Of a DNA stretch of 31,386 nt, positions 1 through 8,118 are shown piece by piece (the stretch's first letter is position 1; each line of letters starts with the position of its first letter). Origin of the DNA: a virus; the IMG/VR virus record IMGVR_UViG_3300030101_002514, positions 1 to 31,386 of that record; one strand, given 5' to 3'. Under the pieces are notes generated by a model, which ran no database searches, was not told where the DNA came from, and saw nothing but the letters and a program-made list of their open reading frames with translations. Both the position numbers and the translations under genes were made by a program.

Positions 1-170
1 ATTGGTGCAATAACATTTGCTAACACAGAAAACACTTCGGCAAATGGTGCGTTATCTCAAATTTTTACTTATACAGAGACAAGCGATTCAAATGCAGGTG
101 ATGATAGTGGTGGACATCTAGCATTTTTAACTAGACCCGAAGCAGGTACAATCACAGAACGTATGCGTAT
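1..170 (+). repeat. Near-perfect direct repeat within the fibre gene (copy at 30159-30328)
   Basis: Bases 1-170 match 30159-30328 with only two differences (positions 99 T/A and 153 C/A). Both are synonymous third-codon changes in the same reading frame. The sequences diverge abruptly after base 170. It encodes one fibre repeat module ending in the TERMRI motif. It is probably the repeat at which assembly of this molecule stopped. Confidence 0.9.
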
Positions 171-1653
171 AGATTCTAGTGGGCAGATAACTAACACAAT
201 GTCAGGCGGTACAGTTTCTACTGATATAAATGGGCATATAACAAGTTTTCAAACTTTAGATACTGCAACAGCAGGTGGAAGATTTATTGGTAAAAGCAAT
301 AGAGGTGTATTAGGTTCTATTCACATAGAACAAACAACAACAAGTGCCGATGGTGGATATATAGGTTTTGAAACTTCACCAAGTGGTTCAACTACGCCAA
401 CAGAACGTATGAGACTGGATTCTAGTGGCAGATTGGGTATTGGAATTACTCCTGCTGATGGTTTTAATTCAGCAAGATTAAATTTAGGAACTGGAGCAGT
501 ATCTAGTGAAGTAATAGCTTTTGCTACAGCTTCAGGTGGTAATGCAGAATTAAGAAACACATCTAATACTGGAACTTTTAGTATCACAAATAATGATGGG
601 GGAACTACATTAATGACAATATTAGCCAACGGAAACGTAGGAATTGGAAACACATCTCCAACAAGACCATTAGATGTTACAGCAGATAGTGGAGCAGTAG
701 GTATAAAAATAAGAGCAAGAAGTGCTAATGATTTTGCCTTTTTATCATTTACGCAAAATGATGGTGGCGGTACTGCTTTTGCAGAGTTAGCAGGTCTTGG
801 TAGTGGTGGTGGTTTAAGAATTGATACAGCAGGTTCAGAAAGTATGCGTATCACGAGTGATGGTGTTGTTCAATGTGGACTTTCAACTGCAGGTGTACAA
901 TCAACTGCTAAATTAACTTCAAGAGTAAATGGTTCAGCAATAGAGTTTGGTCATACAAATGTTTCTGATTATTTTTTTGGTACTTTAGGTTCTTATGGTA
1001 GTAATGGAGAGCCATTTTTATCGTTTTCTTGTATGAATGAACAAAATGCTAATACTTGGACTACTAAAAGTACAGTTGGTAATATTATACAAGGTAATAA
1101 TAGTGGACATTTAGTTTTTCAACAAGTTACTTCTACAAATACCACTGGACAAACACCTACTGAACGTATGCGTATCACAAGTGGGGGTCAAGTTTGTATA
1201 GGAACTACAAGCACTACAGTATCTTCTTCTGTAGTAAGTGCAGTATTTGGTTCAGGTAGTGATGTAACTTTAAAATTAGGTGGTCATAGTGGTACACATA
1301 CTATGATGCAATTTTTACATACTGGAACAGTAGTAGGTAGTGTAAGTTCAACTACATCTGCTACTTCATATAACACTTCATCTGATTATAGATTAAAAGA
1401 AGATTTACAAGATTTCAATGCTTTAGATATTGCATCTAAAATTAAGATGTATGATTTTAAATGGAAAGAAGCAGATTCAAGAAGTTATGGTGTATTAGCA
1501 CACGAACTTCAAGAAGTAGTACCACAAGCAGTTAGTGGTGATAAGGATGCAGAAGAAATGCAACAAGTTGATTATAGTAAGTTAGTACCTATCTTATTAA
1601 AGTCAATACAAGAATTAGAAGCTAGAGTTCAAGAACTAGAAAAAGAGATTTAA
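1..1653 (+). CDS. Tail fibre, C-terminal part, with peptidase S74 chaperone domain (5' partial)
   Basis: The frame is open from base 1, so this is the 3' portion (550 residues) of the fibre gene that also runs off the other end of the window. Residues 1-450 are Gly/Ser/Thr/Asn-rich beta-structured repeats with the recurring TERMRI-x-S-x-G-x-VGIG unit typical of trimeric fibres of aquatic phages. The last ~90 residues are an intramolecular chaperone of the endosialidase/S74 family: a S461-D-Y-R-L-K-E motif, the segment YGVLAHELQEVVPQAV, then a C-terminal coiled coil. In this family the chaperone drives trimerisation and then cuts itself off just before the Ser of S-D-x-R-L-K, which here predicts cleavage before Ser461 (base 1381). 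Role: host recognition at the tail tip. The family call is firm; the receptor is unknown. Confidence 0.92.
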   Translation: MGAITFANTENTSANGALSQIFTYTETSDSNAGDDSGGHLAFLTRPEAGTITERMRIDSSGQITNTMSGGTVSTDINGHITSFQTLDTATAGGRFIGKSNRGVLGSIHIEQTTTSADGGYIGFETSPSGSTTPTERMRLDSSGRLGIGITPADGFNSARLNLGTGAVSSEVIAFATASGGNAELRNTSNTGTFSITNNDGGTTLMTILANGNVGIGNTSPTRPLDVTADSGAVGIKIRARSANDFAFLSFTQNDGGGTAFAELAGLGSGGGLRIDTAGSESMRITSDGVVQCGLSTAGVQSTAKLTSRVNGSAIEFGHTNVSDYFFGTLGSYGSNGEPFLSFSCMNEQNANTWTTKSTVGNIIQGNNSGHLVFQQVTSTNTTGQTPTERMRITSGGQVCIGTTSTTVSSSVVSAVFGSGSDVTLKLGGHSGTHTMMQFLHTGTVVGSVSSTTSATSYNTSSDYRLKEDLQDFNALDIASKIKMYDFKWKEADSRSYGVLAHELQEVVPQAVSGDKDAEEMQQVDYSKLVPILLKSIQELEARVQELEKEI

Positions 1654-1661
1654 AAAATTAT

Positions 1662-1669
1662 TATATTTG
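1662..1669 (+). promoter_or_regulatory. Bacteroidota-type -7 promoter element (TATATTTG)
   Basis: TATATTTG matches the Bacteroidota sigma-A -7 consensus TAnnTTTG and lies 21 bases before the ATG at 1691, just after the fibre stop codon. I see no clear -33 element. The same element precedes seven other transcription units in this window. Confidence 0.55.
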
Positions 1670-1690
1670 TTAAAATATTAAATTAAAATT

Positions 1691-2044
1691 ATGGCTAAAG
1701 CAAAAAATACTTATTCGTGGAACTGTCGTACTGTCGATTGTTATACTAAATTAGATTCTAATTCTGACGTTGTTTATAATATTCATTGGCGTTATACTGC
1801 AACTTCTGACAAAGTAGATTCAGAAGGTAATCCGTACGTAGCATCAAGTATTGGAACGCAATCAGTATCTACAGAAGACATCAAAGATTTCATACCTTTT
1901 GCAGACTTAACTAATACTAAAGTTACTGAATGGTGTGAGACTGCGATTGGTGAAGAACAAGTTGCAAAGATGAAAGAAGGTTTAGATGCACAGATTGAAG
2001 AAAAAATAAATCCAACTCACGTTACACTACAAGTTTCAGAATAA
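1691..2044 (+). CDS. Conserved small phage protein next to tail fibre (DUF7936-like)
   Basis: 117 residues. The N-terminal half is beta-rich (TYSWNCRTVDCYTKLDSNSD, then VVYNIHWRYTA). The C-terminal half has a D-F-I-P-F-A-D-L-T segment, a helix with W-C-E-T-A-I-G-E-E-Q-V, and the ending I-E-E-K-I-N-P-T-H-V. This pattern matches a small family common beside tail fibre genes in marine phages, which I associate with DUF7936; its function is unknown to me. It has its own TAnnTTTG element and sits between the fibre and tail tube genes, so a virion-associated or fibre-assembly role is plausible but inferred. The start is chosen because an A/T-rich leader precedes the only upstream ATG. Confidence 0.7.
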   Translation: MAKAKNTYSWNCRTVDCYTKLDSNSDVVYNIHWRYTATSDKVDSEGNPYVASSIGTQSVSTEDIKDFIPFADLTNTKVTEWCETAIGEEQVAKMKEGLDAQIEEKINPTHVTLQVSE

Positions 2045-2067
2045 AAATAATTATACATTTTCTTATT

Positions 2068-2087
2068 TAAGTTTGTAATAATATTTG
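2068..2087 (+). promoter_or_regulatory. Bacteroidota-type -7 elements before tail tube gene
   Basis: TAAGTTTG (2068-2075) is an exact TAnnTTTG match. A second TTTG-type element, TAATATTTG (2079-2087), follows at once and lies 26 bases before the ATG at 2114. The same TAATATTTGTATAA string occurs on the minus strand upstream of the regulator gene at 14613. Strong expression would suit a major tail protein. Confidence 0.5.
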
Positions 2088-2113
2088 TATAACATTTTTA
2101 AATTTATAATATT

Positions 2114-2536
2114 ATGCCAAGCACAGGATTAATGAATGGAACTCTGCTTGTACTTCAGATCAGTACAGACGGCAGTTCATTTACAAATCTCGGACATTCA
2201 ACTTCAGCATCTTTATCATTTAATTTAGATACACCTGAGGCGACTTCCAAAGATAGTGGCGGTTATCGTGAAGTTATCGCAGGAGCAAGATCAATCGATA
2301 TTAGTTTTGATTCTTTGGTCGCTTATGATGATAGTGTTGATGTTGATACTATGATAGGACACGCAAATAATAGAACAAAAATTCACGCTAGATTTGGGAC
2401 TGCTGTAAGTGGTGATACTACTTATGCAGTTCAAGGATTTATCAGTTCTATTGATTATACAGCAGATGCAGAAGCACCAATAACATTTAGTGGTACTTTC
2501 ACTTCAACTGGCGCTGTTTCTGTAGGTACTAACTAA
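2114..2536 (+). CDS. Major tail tube protein (TP901-1/HK97 type)
   Basis: 140 residues. The pattern is typical of siphovirus tail tube proteins: a short N-terminal strand with L-L-V-L-Q-I-S, a T-S-A-S-L-S-F-N-L segment, a T-P-E-A-T-S-K-D-S-G-G-Y-R-E stretch (normally [T/N]-x-x-x-x-[T/D]-K-D-S-x-G), and a C-terminal F-S-G-T-F-T-S-T-G motif. It polymerises as hexameric rings around the tape measure to form the tail tube. The position directly upstream of the tail assembly chaperone and tape measure genes is the standard siphovirus order, which supports the call. Confidence 0.88.
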   Translation: MPSTGLMNGTLLVLQISTDGSSFTNLGHSTSASLSFNLDTPEATSKDSGGYREVIAGARSIDISFDSLVAYDDSVDVDTMIGHANNRTKIHARFGTAVSGDTTYAVQGFISSIDYTADAEAPITFSGTFTSTGAVSVGTN

Positions 2537-2575
2537 TAATTTTTATATTATAATTATTAATGTTAGTTTTACTTA

Positions 2576-2947
2576 ATGAATAGTAAAAGAGGTTATGTAG
2601 ATGTAGAAATTGGAGGGCGCAAAAGAACCCTCCATTTTTCTATGAATTTTTGGTGTCATTTTACAGAATCGTTAAAAATTAATCTTAATGATTTAGATAA
2701 ATTATTTTCTAATACATCATTTAATATGTCAACTATAAGAGGTATTATATACTCTGGTCTAGTTGCATTTGATAAAGAAGAAAAAAATAATATTGATTAT
2801 GATAAATATGATGTTGGTAATTGGCTTGAAAATTTTGATCAAGAGCAATTAACAAAAATTATGTCAGCTTTAACACAATCAAAAGTTTTAGGTAATTCTT
2901 TAAATATGGGTTTAGAAAGAGAAAATAAATCTGTAAAAAAAAAATAA
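2576..2947 (+). CDS. Tail assembly chaperone, short form (gpG-like)
   Basis: 123 residues, mostly helical, ending in V-K-K-K. Its position between the tail tube and tape measure genes is that of lambda gpG and its many unrelated-looking analogues, which bind the tape measure protein and recruit tube subunits. The last codons lie in a run of ten A residues (2935-2944) immediately before the TAA stop. A -1 slip there fuses this product to the downstream frame (see the next entry). The function is assigned by position and by the frameshift architecture rather than by sequence motifs. Confidence 0.82.
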   Translation: MNSKRGYVDVEIGGRKRTLHFSMNFWCHFTESLKINLNDLDKLFSNTSFNMSTIRGIIYSGLVAFDKEEKNNIDYDKYDVGNWLENFDQEQLTKIMSALTQSKVLGNSLNMGLERENKSVKKK

Positions 2948-3291
2948 AAACTGATTATTGGGAAGACATTCTTGACTATTACATTGGTCAATGTGGAATA
3001 ACACCCAACGTATTTTGGACAAATACGTTAAACGAAAATCAAAGACTTTCTGAATCATATCAAATAAAACAAAATTTAGAATGGGAACGTTTACGTTATC
3101 TTGCTACAATGATGATAAATTTAAAAGCTACAAAGCCAAGTCATAGAATACAACCAACAAAATTATTCAAACTACCACAAGACAATAAAATTAAAAAGAA
3201 AAAAATCAAACCATTAACAAAAGAAGAAGTTGACAATGTAATAAAAGATTGGGATAATACAATGAACACAGGAAAAATATCTAATATCTAA
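2576..3291 (+). CDS. Tail assembly chaperone, long form by -1 frameshift (gpGT-like)
   Basis: Reading 2576-2941 and then slipping -1 to re-read from 2941 gives a product of about 238 residues. The -1 frame is open from 2929 to the stop at 3291. The conserved part of the second frame begins well before its first ATG (3109), at D-Y-W-E-D-I-L-D-Y-Y-I-G, so it is not an independent gene. It carries the T-domain signature of this family: I-T-P-x-x-F-W near the start, a helix with E-W-E-R-L-R-Y-L-A, and then P-T-K-L-F-K-L-P-Q-D. The slip site is the run of ten A at 2935-2944; either ribosomal slippage or RNA polymerase slippage could give the product. Only a minor fraction of the long form is expected, as in lambda. 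Confidence 0.85.
2935..2944 (+). promoter_or_regulatory. A10 slippery sequence for programmed -1 frameshift
   Basis: Ten consecutive A residues lie directly before the TAA (2945) of the short chaperone. Tandem AAA lysine codons allow re-pairing one base back, giving A-AAA-TAA read as AAA-ATA-AAA. A weak hairpin (TTGAC 2972-2976 with GTCAA 2987-2991) lies downstream, but it is far from the site and may not matter. Confidence 0.8.
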
Positions 3292-3297
3292 AATAAT

Positions 3298-3305
3298 TAT
3301 ATTTG
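3298..3305 (+). promoter_or_regulatory. Bacteroidota-type -7 promoter element (TATATTTG)
   Basis: TATATTTG lies 15 bases upstream of the tape measure ATG at 3321, in the short gap after the chaperone stop codon. It is identical to the elements at 1662 and 27729, down to the following T. Confidence 0.55.
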
Positions 3306-3320
3306 TTAAAATTATGATCT

Positions 3321-5507
3321 ATGTTTCAAGATTTATTAATAAGACTAAGAGGTGATGCTACTGAACTTAAAGGTGCAGTAAAACAATCTAAAAAAGAAAT
3401 ATCTGGTTTTCAGAAACAATTAAACAATGTATCAAGCACACTTAAAACTGTTTTTGCTGGTGCGTTATCTGTAGCCGCAGTTCAATCTGTTAGACTTGCA
3501 AAAGATTTTACAAAATCTATGACACAAATCAAAGCACTCGTAGGTGTCGCAAGTGATGAAGTAGATGCAATGGGAGAAAGTGCAAGAAAAATGGCTGTCG
3601 AAACTGGCAGAAGTTCTAACGAAGCCGCTGAAGCGTTGTTCTTTATTACATCTGCTGGACTGCGTGGAGCTGACGCAATGAACGTATTAGAGGCATCTTT
3701 AAAAGCGTCTGCGGTAGGACTAGGGCAAACTAAATCAGTAGCAGACTTGGCAACTTCGGCACTTAACGCCTATGGCACAGAGAATCTTACTGCCATTGAA
3801 GCGACAGATATCTTAACTGCATCTGTAAGAGAAGGTAAATTAGAAGCTAGTGAACTAGCGGCGTCAATGGGTAGAGTTTTGCCTGTAGCGTCAAACATGG
3901 GTGTAGAGTTTCACGAAGTTGGTGCGGCGTTTGCAGCCATGTCGAGAACGGGTACTAATGCCGCAGAAGCGTCAACTTCTTTAAATGCTATATTGTCAGG
4001 TTTACTAAAACCAACACAAGATGCAGAAATGGCTCTATCTGAAATGGGTTTATCTAGTAAAGGTCTCAAACAACAGATCAAAGATGAAGGCTTGTTATCT
4101 GTACTTAAAACTCTCAAAACAGAATTTGATCAAAATTCAGATGCGTCTGCAAGAGTTTTTCCTAATTTGAGGGCGTTACGTGGTGTTTTAGATTTAGTAG
4201 GTACTGGTGCTGAAACAAACGCAAAAATATTTGATTCTTTATCTGTTTCTCTGGGTGCAACAGAAACAGCATTTGAATCTACTAAAGACGCATCTTTTGA
4301 ATTTGATAAAGAGTTATCAAGATTAAACGAAACTTTACTTGTCGTTGGTGAAAATGTATTGCCTGTTGTAAACTTTTTATTTAAAAAATTTAATGATGCA
4401 ATAACTGGCACAACTTTTTTCACAGAATTATATGAAAAAAATGTTAAATCACTTAATGATACATTAAAAGAATTTTCAAAAAATCAAAAAGATGTTAATG
4501 ATGAAATAAATGAAAGTGGTGAAGAAATCACACAATTAAATACTATATATCAATCATATAAAAAAACAATAAAAGAATTAAAAAATACTGAAGAAATACT
4601 TGGTGATGAATTTGATTTAACTGAAGAAAGCATAAAAGAAACACAAAAATCATTAATAGAGCTTTTAAATGCAAGTCAAAAAAATACAACTGCATTTCAA
4701 AAACTATCAACAGAATTAAAAAAATTACAATCAATACAATCTATAGATTTAGCAGAAAAATTAGGTTTAGAATCTGAAAAAGATTTAGATGATTTAGATA
4801 TTGATTTTTCTAGTTTAGAAAAAGAACTAGAAAATGTTAAGACATTCAATCAAATGTTAAATGAAATTCTTGATCAATCTAATAAAGATTTATCTGATAA
4901 AACACAAGAGCTTTTTGAAAGTCAAGCAAATCATAGACAAGAGCAATTTAAAAAATTTTCTGAAGATGCTTTAACTATAGCTGGTATTGTTCAAACAAAT
5001 TTAATTGCAATATCAGATAAATTAATAGAATCATTAGGTATTGCAGATCAAGGTGTTGCAGGTTTTGTAAAATCTATTGTTAAAATGTTAACCCAATTAA
5101 TAATTCAACAAACTATAAATAGTGCTGTACAAAAAATTATTGGTAAAGCACAAATAGGTACAAATTTTGGAGTAGCACAATCAAGTGCAATTACTTCTGC
5201 AACACAAACAGCGGCAACAATACCAGGTGGTTTTTTTGCTTTACCGGCCATGATTGCTTCAGCTATGGCACTCGTTGGAAGTGCATTCGGTGGAATCACA
5301 GCTTTTGCAAAAGGTGGTTTAGTAAAATCACCAGTCATGGGACTTGTCGGGGAAGCTGGGCCAGAGGCAATCATACCTTTAGATAGACTACCTAATTTGA
5401 TGTCTCAATCACAAAGAAGCACAAAAGGTGAATTTACATTAAGAGGTCAAGATTTAATATTAGCACTTGAAAGAGCAGGTGATTTTAGAACAAGAGTTAC
5501 TGGTTAA
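3321..5507 (+). CDS. Tape measure protein (TP901 family)
   Basis: 728 residues, the longest helical protein of the tail module. The N-terminal domain begins D-L-L-I-R-L-R-G-D-A-T-E-L and is followed by the TP901-type tape measure core at about 60-340 (repeated A-x-x-x-x-T-S-A and M-G-V-E-F-H-E-V-G-A-A-F motifs). A Lys/Glu/Asn-rich coiled-coil stretch spans about 360-545, then hydrophobic helices and the signature G-E-A-G-P-E-A-I-I-P-L at 676-686, found near the C-terminus of many tape measures. It sets tail length and is ejected with DNA. At the usual 1.5 angstrom per residue it implies a tail of roughly 110 nm (inference). An upstream out-of-frame ATG at 3314 reads only 13 codons, so 3321 is the start. 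Confidence 0.93.
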   Translation: MFQDLLIRLRGDATELKGAVKQSKKEISGFQKQLNNVSSTLKTVFAGALSVAAVQSVRLAKDFTKSMTQIKALVGVASDEVDAMGESARKMAVETGRSSNEAAEALFFITSAGLRGADAMNVLEASLKASAVGLGQTKSVADLATSALNAYGTENLTAIEATDILTASVREGKLEASELAASMGRVLPVASNMGVEFHEVGAAFAAMSRTGTNAAEASTSLNAILSGLLKPTQDAEMALSEMGLSSKGLKQQIKDEGLLSVLKTLKTEFDQNSDASARVFPNLRALRGVLDLVGTGAETNAKIFDSLSVSLGATETAFESTKDASFEFDKELSRLNETLLVVGENVLPVVNFLFKKFNDAITGTTFFTELYEKNVKSLNDTLKEFSKNQKDVNDEINESGEEITQLNTIYQSYKKTIKELKNTEEILGDEFDLTEESIKETQKSLIELLNASQKNTTAFQKLSTELKKLQSIQSIDLAEKLGLESEKDLDDLDIDFSSLEKELENVKTFNQMLNEILDQSNKDLSDKTQELFESQANHRQEQFKKFSEDALTIAGIVQTNLIAISDKLIESLGIADQGVAGFVKSIVKMLTQLIIQQTINSAVQKIIGKAQIGTNFGVAQSSAITSATQTAATIPGGFFALPAMIASAMALVGSAFGGITAFAKGGLVKSPVMGLVGEAGPEAIIPLDRLPNLMSQSQRSTKGEFTLRGQDLILALERAGDFRTRVTG

Positions 5508-5509
5508 TT

Positions 5510-7870
5510 ATGTCTAATTATGGAGAAAAATACGGTGTAAATTTTTTTGATGTAGATGAAAATAAATTTCGTTTACAGATATTAGAATATGGTTACGGTG
5601 GTGATTCATCTACAAATCTTACACTAGCTAAGAATCCAATCACAATTACTTATGAACAAGATGATGATTATTTCAAACCAATAATCGGATCAACTTGTAA
5701 GATTGATTTAATAATAGAAGATAAAACATTAGGTGACGAATGGGAAGATGAACCTACTAACTGGGAAGTTGCTGATTTTTTTTGGGAGTATGTTGATCTA
5801 ACTTTCTTAGCACCACAATCAGATAGAGAATTTAAAATAAAAGTACATAGAGAAATTTTAAATGGAACAAGTGATGCGTATGCTGTAGCAAATAGATTAA
5901 AAGATACATCTGTAGATTTTACTGCTAAATTAAAAGTAGGTGATTTAATTATTAATACAACTACAGGAGCATCAACAACTGTTGCACAAGTAAGTTCTGC
6001 AACAATTATTAAATTAAGTGCTGATATTTTTGCAGATGCAGGTGGTGAAACTTATGAAATATTTAGAAACTTATGGACTGGATTCATAGTTCAAGACAGT
6101 TACACATTTCCTATTGCAAACTATCCATTTCAGATAAGCGTTTATGCTACTGATCTTATTGGTACTTTAGACGGTTATACTTATGATCTAACTACTAATT
6201 CACCGACTGCTTTTGCTTCTATACAGAATTGTCTTAAAAATATTAATGTTCAAGATGCAGAGGGTACTGCTGTAAAAAGTTTAGAGTTTGGTTATAAGGT
6301 TCTATGTAGATTAAATTATTTTACGGTTTCAGCAGGTTCTTATACATCAAATGATAATCCTTATACATTGACACACATAAATTTTGTTGATGCGTTTAAA
6401 GATGAAAATTCTAATTTCTTAGATTGTAAAACAATATTAATATCATTATTACAAATGTTTAATTGTCGCATATTCCAACACGAAGCAACTTGGACAATAA
6501 TAGATAACGCTTCTTTATCTCTTAGTTCTTTTAATGATAGTGGTGGTTCTTATTCAAAAGAATTTAAAGTATATAGCAAGGCAGGATCACTTATTGGTAC
6601 TGAAGCTATTACTTCACCAGTTGTAAATATTAATTCATCACAGAGCAGTTCTACAATACAACCTATGAATAATGATTTATTGAAAAGAATTAAACCTCCT
6701 ACAATAAGACAAAAGAATCAGATAAATATAAAACACCAGTTAAAAAAGACTATCACAAATGGTGGTTTTGAGACTACATCTTCACCAACTGGTAGCACAC
6801 CAAGTTATGGTAATGACGTTGGTACTTGGTCTATCGTTGATAAATCAATAACCTTTGGTGTTGATGTTGAAGCTGTTGATACGTCAATTTCACCTCCAGT
6901 CACTTTCGGTAAACCTGCATATCAAGGATCATTCAGTTTATTATCTATAGGTTCTTCATCATCTACATCAACATTTGTTGCAACAAATAATACTGGTAAC
7001 ATTGGATCAACTACAGAAGAAACTATTTTATCTTTTGCAACAAGAGGATTTTCACCTGATCTTTCATCTGATCCTACTGGACAAACACCACTGAATAATA
7101 TAGGTTATACGATTAAGTTTCAGATACTACTTGGTGGTGTTCATTATTGGAACAATTCTACTGGTGAATGGACATCAAGCGTAACAACAAATTTTATATT
7201 TGATTCTACAAATGACGAATGGGTAAGAAGAGAAATTAAGATGAGTAATGCACCAACTACTGGTGCAGTAGAGATAAAACTTTTAGTATCACAAGAAAGT
7301 GCATACGGTAATTCTAATTTTAGAATGTATTATGATGATTTCACATTACAAAGCAGTAGTGACTTAGAATATTTAGATACAGAGGTTAAGATTGTAAAAA
7401 CAGAATTTAAAAATAATAATGCAGTATTGAAATCTGTAGAAAATATATTTGGTACAATTCAAGATGCAAAATATAGTAATTGTTTAGTTGATGCTAGTGG
7501 TAATGTTATATTTCAATTTAAAGGTTTTGATGAAGGCGTTGCACTCGGAAACCCTTTAGAAGTAAAAATGAATCAACAACGATTGAATGATTTTGCAAAA
7601 AACAATGAAAGATATGAAGGTACATTTAGAAAAGTAAAAGATAGCGATAATTTCACAACACCAATAAGTATGCTTACATTACCCAAAATAAGTTTTGATA
7701 CGTTTAGTTTAGATAATCATTGTGCTATTGATAATTTAAAATATAATGTTTCTGAAAACAGATATAGTTTAAGGATGCACGTACCTGATCAATCAAACTT
7801 CACAGATGCTAATTTATTTAATGATATAGAAGTTAGAAGAAACTTCTACGAAGATAAACCTAAAGATTAA
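5510..7870 (+). CDS. Tail hub/tip structural protein with lectin-like domain
   Basis: 786 residues, starting two bases after the tape measure stop codon. The position after the tape measure is that of distal tail/hub proteins (Dit/Tal). The N-terminal region (about 1-250, containing N-P-I-T-I-T-Y-E-Q-D-D-D-Y-F-K-P and F-L-A-P-Q-S-D-R-E-F-K-I-K) has the beta-rich look of a baseplate hub protein. An insertion at about 415-612 starts with N-G-G-F-E and ends with M-Y-Y-D-D-F-T-L, the usual edges of a carbohydrate-binding jelly roll (CBM4/9-like). The C-terminal ~170 residues are again beta-rich. Likely role: closing the tail tube and attaching to the cell surface. The hub assignment is positional; the lectin-like fold is inferred from its edge motifs. 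The stop codon overlaps that of a convergent gene by four bases. Confidence 0.72.
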   Translation: MSNYGEKYGVNFFDVDENKFRLQILEYGYGGDSSTNLTLAKNPITITYEQDDDYFKPIIGSTCKIDLIIEDKTLGDEWEDEPTNWEVADFFWEYVDLTFLAPQSDREFKIKVHREILNGTSDAYAVANRLKDTSVDFTAKLKVGDLIINTTTGASTTVAQVSSATIIKLSADIFADAGGETYEIFRNLWTGFIVQDSYTFPIANYPFQISVYATDLIGTLDGYTYDLTTNSPTAFASIQNCLKNINVQDAEGTAVKSLEFGYKVLCRLNYFTVSAGSYTSNDNPYTLTHINFVDAFKDENSNFLDCKTILISLLQMFNCRIFQHEATWTIIDNASLSLSSFNDSGGSYSKEFKVYSKAGSLIGTEAITSPVVNINSSQSSSTIQPMNNDLLKRIKPPTIRQKNQINIKHQLKKTITNGGFETTSSPTGSTPSYGNDVGTWSIVDKSITFGVDVEAVDTSISPPVTFGKPAYQGSFSLLSIGSSSSTSTFVATNNTGNIGSTTEETILSFATRGFSPDLSSDPTGQTPLNNIGYTIKFQILLGGVHYWNNSTGEWTSSVTTNFIFDSTNDEWVRREIKMSNAPTTGAVEIKLLVSQESAYGNSNFRMYYDDFTLQSSSDLEYLDTEVKIVKTEFKNNNAVLKSVENIFGTIQDAKYSNCLVDASGNVIFQFKGFDEGVALGNPLEVKMNQQRLNDFAKNNERYEGTFRKVKDSDNFTTPISMLTLPKISFDTFSLDNHCAIDNLKYNVSENRYSLRMHVPDQSNFTDANLFNDIEVRRNFYEDKPKD

Positions 7871-8040
7871 GATTTTTTTTCTAAATGCTTTAGTGACTTA
7901 CATTCTTCTTCTAATAAATTATTAAAGTCTTTTATTTGTTCTTTAAAACTATTTATAATCTTTCTTCTTTCTTCTAAATCGTGCATAGAATTTGAGCAAG
8001 AATCAAGAAAATTTTGTTTTAAAAATTCATATAAACTCAT
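7867..8040 (-). CDS. Small coiled-coil protein (57 aa), last gene of leftward operon
   Basis: A 57-residue frame starts at an ATG overlapping the previous small gene (TGA/ATG, bases 8037-8040). It ends at 7867, overlapping the end of the convergent tail tip gene by four bases. It is rich in Lys/Glu/Leu and predicted to form a single helix or coiled coil from about residue 20 to the end (R-R-K-I-I-N-S-F-K-E-Q). Function unknown. Support comes from the tight packing and coupled start, which match the rest of the operon. No homologue is recognised. Confidence 0.55.
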   Translation of the reverse strand: MSLYEFLKQNFLDSCSNSMHDLEERRKIINSFKEQIKDFNNLLEEECKSLKHLEKKS

Positions 8041-8117
8041 ACAAAAAGTATTAATGAAACATAAAGCGTTGAAAACAACACAATCAAAAATAAGAAATCT
8101 ATTATTAACTTTTTCAT
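8037..8117 (-). CDS. Tiny membrane peptide (26 aa)
   Basis: M-K-K-L-I followed by about 20 almost uninterrupted hydrophobic residues (DFLFLIVLFSTLYVSLILFV) forms one membrane segment with a positive N-terminus. The ATG comes one base after the upstream stop codon, and its own stop overlaps the next ATG, so the frame fills the gap exactly. Function unknown. It could act on the host membrane early in infection. Confidence is limited by length. Confidence 0.45.
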   Translation of the reverse strand: MKKLIIDFLFLIVLFSTLYVSLILFV

Positions 8118-8118
8118 A

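Noticed and set aside
321-854. 177-residue open frame on the minus strand inside the fibre
   Set aside because: It is the complement of repetitive Gly/Ser/Thr codons, with no start context, no neighbours and low-complexity Pro/Leu/Ala composition. A shadow of the fibre gene.
3109-3291. Independent 60-residue gene starting at ATG 3109
   Set aside because: The frame is open and conserved well upstream of that ATG (from 2929) and carries the chaperone T-domain signature, so it is the frameshifted extension of the 2576 gene.
4130-4423. Minus-strand frames within the tape measure gene (also 3911-4117, 5105-5374)
   Set aside because: Shadows of a confidently assigned gene; no plausible start sites or operon context.
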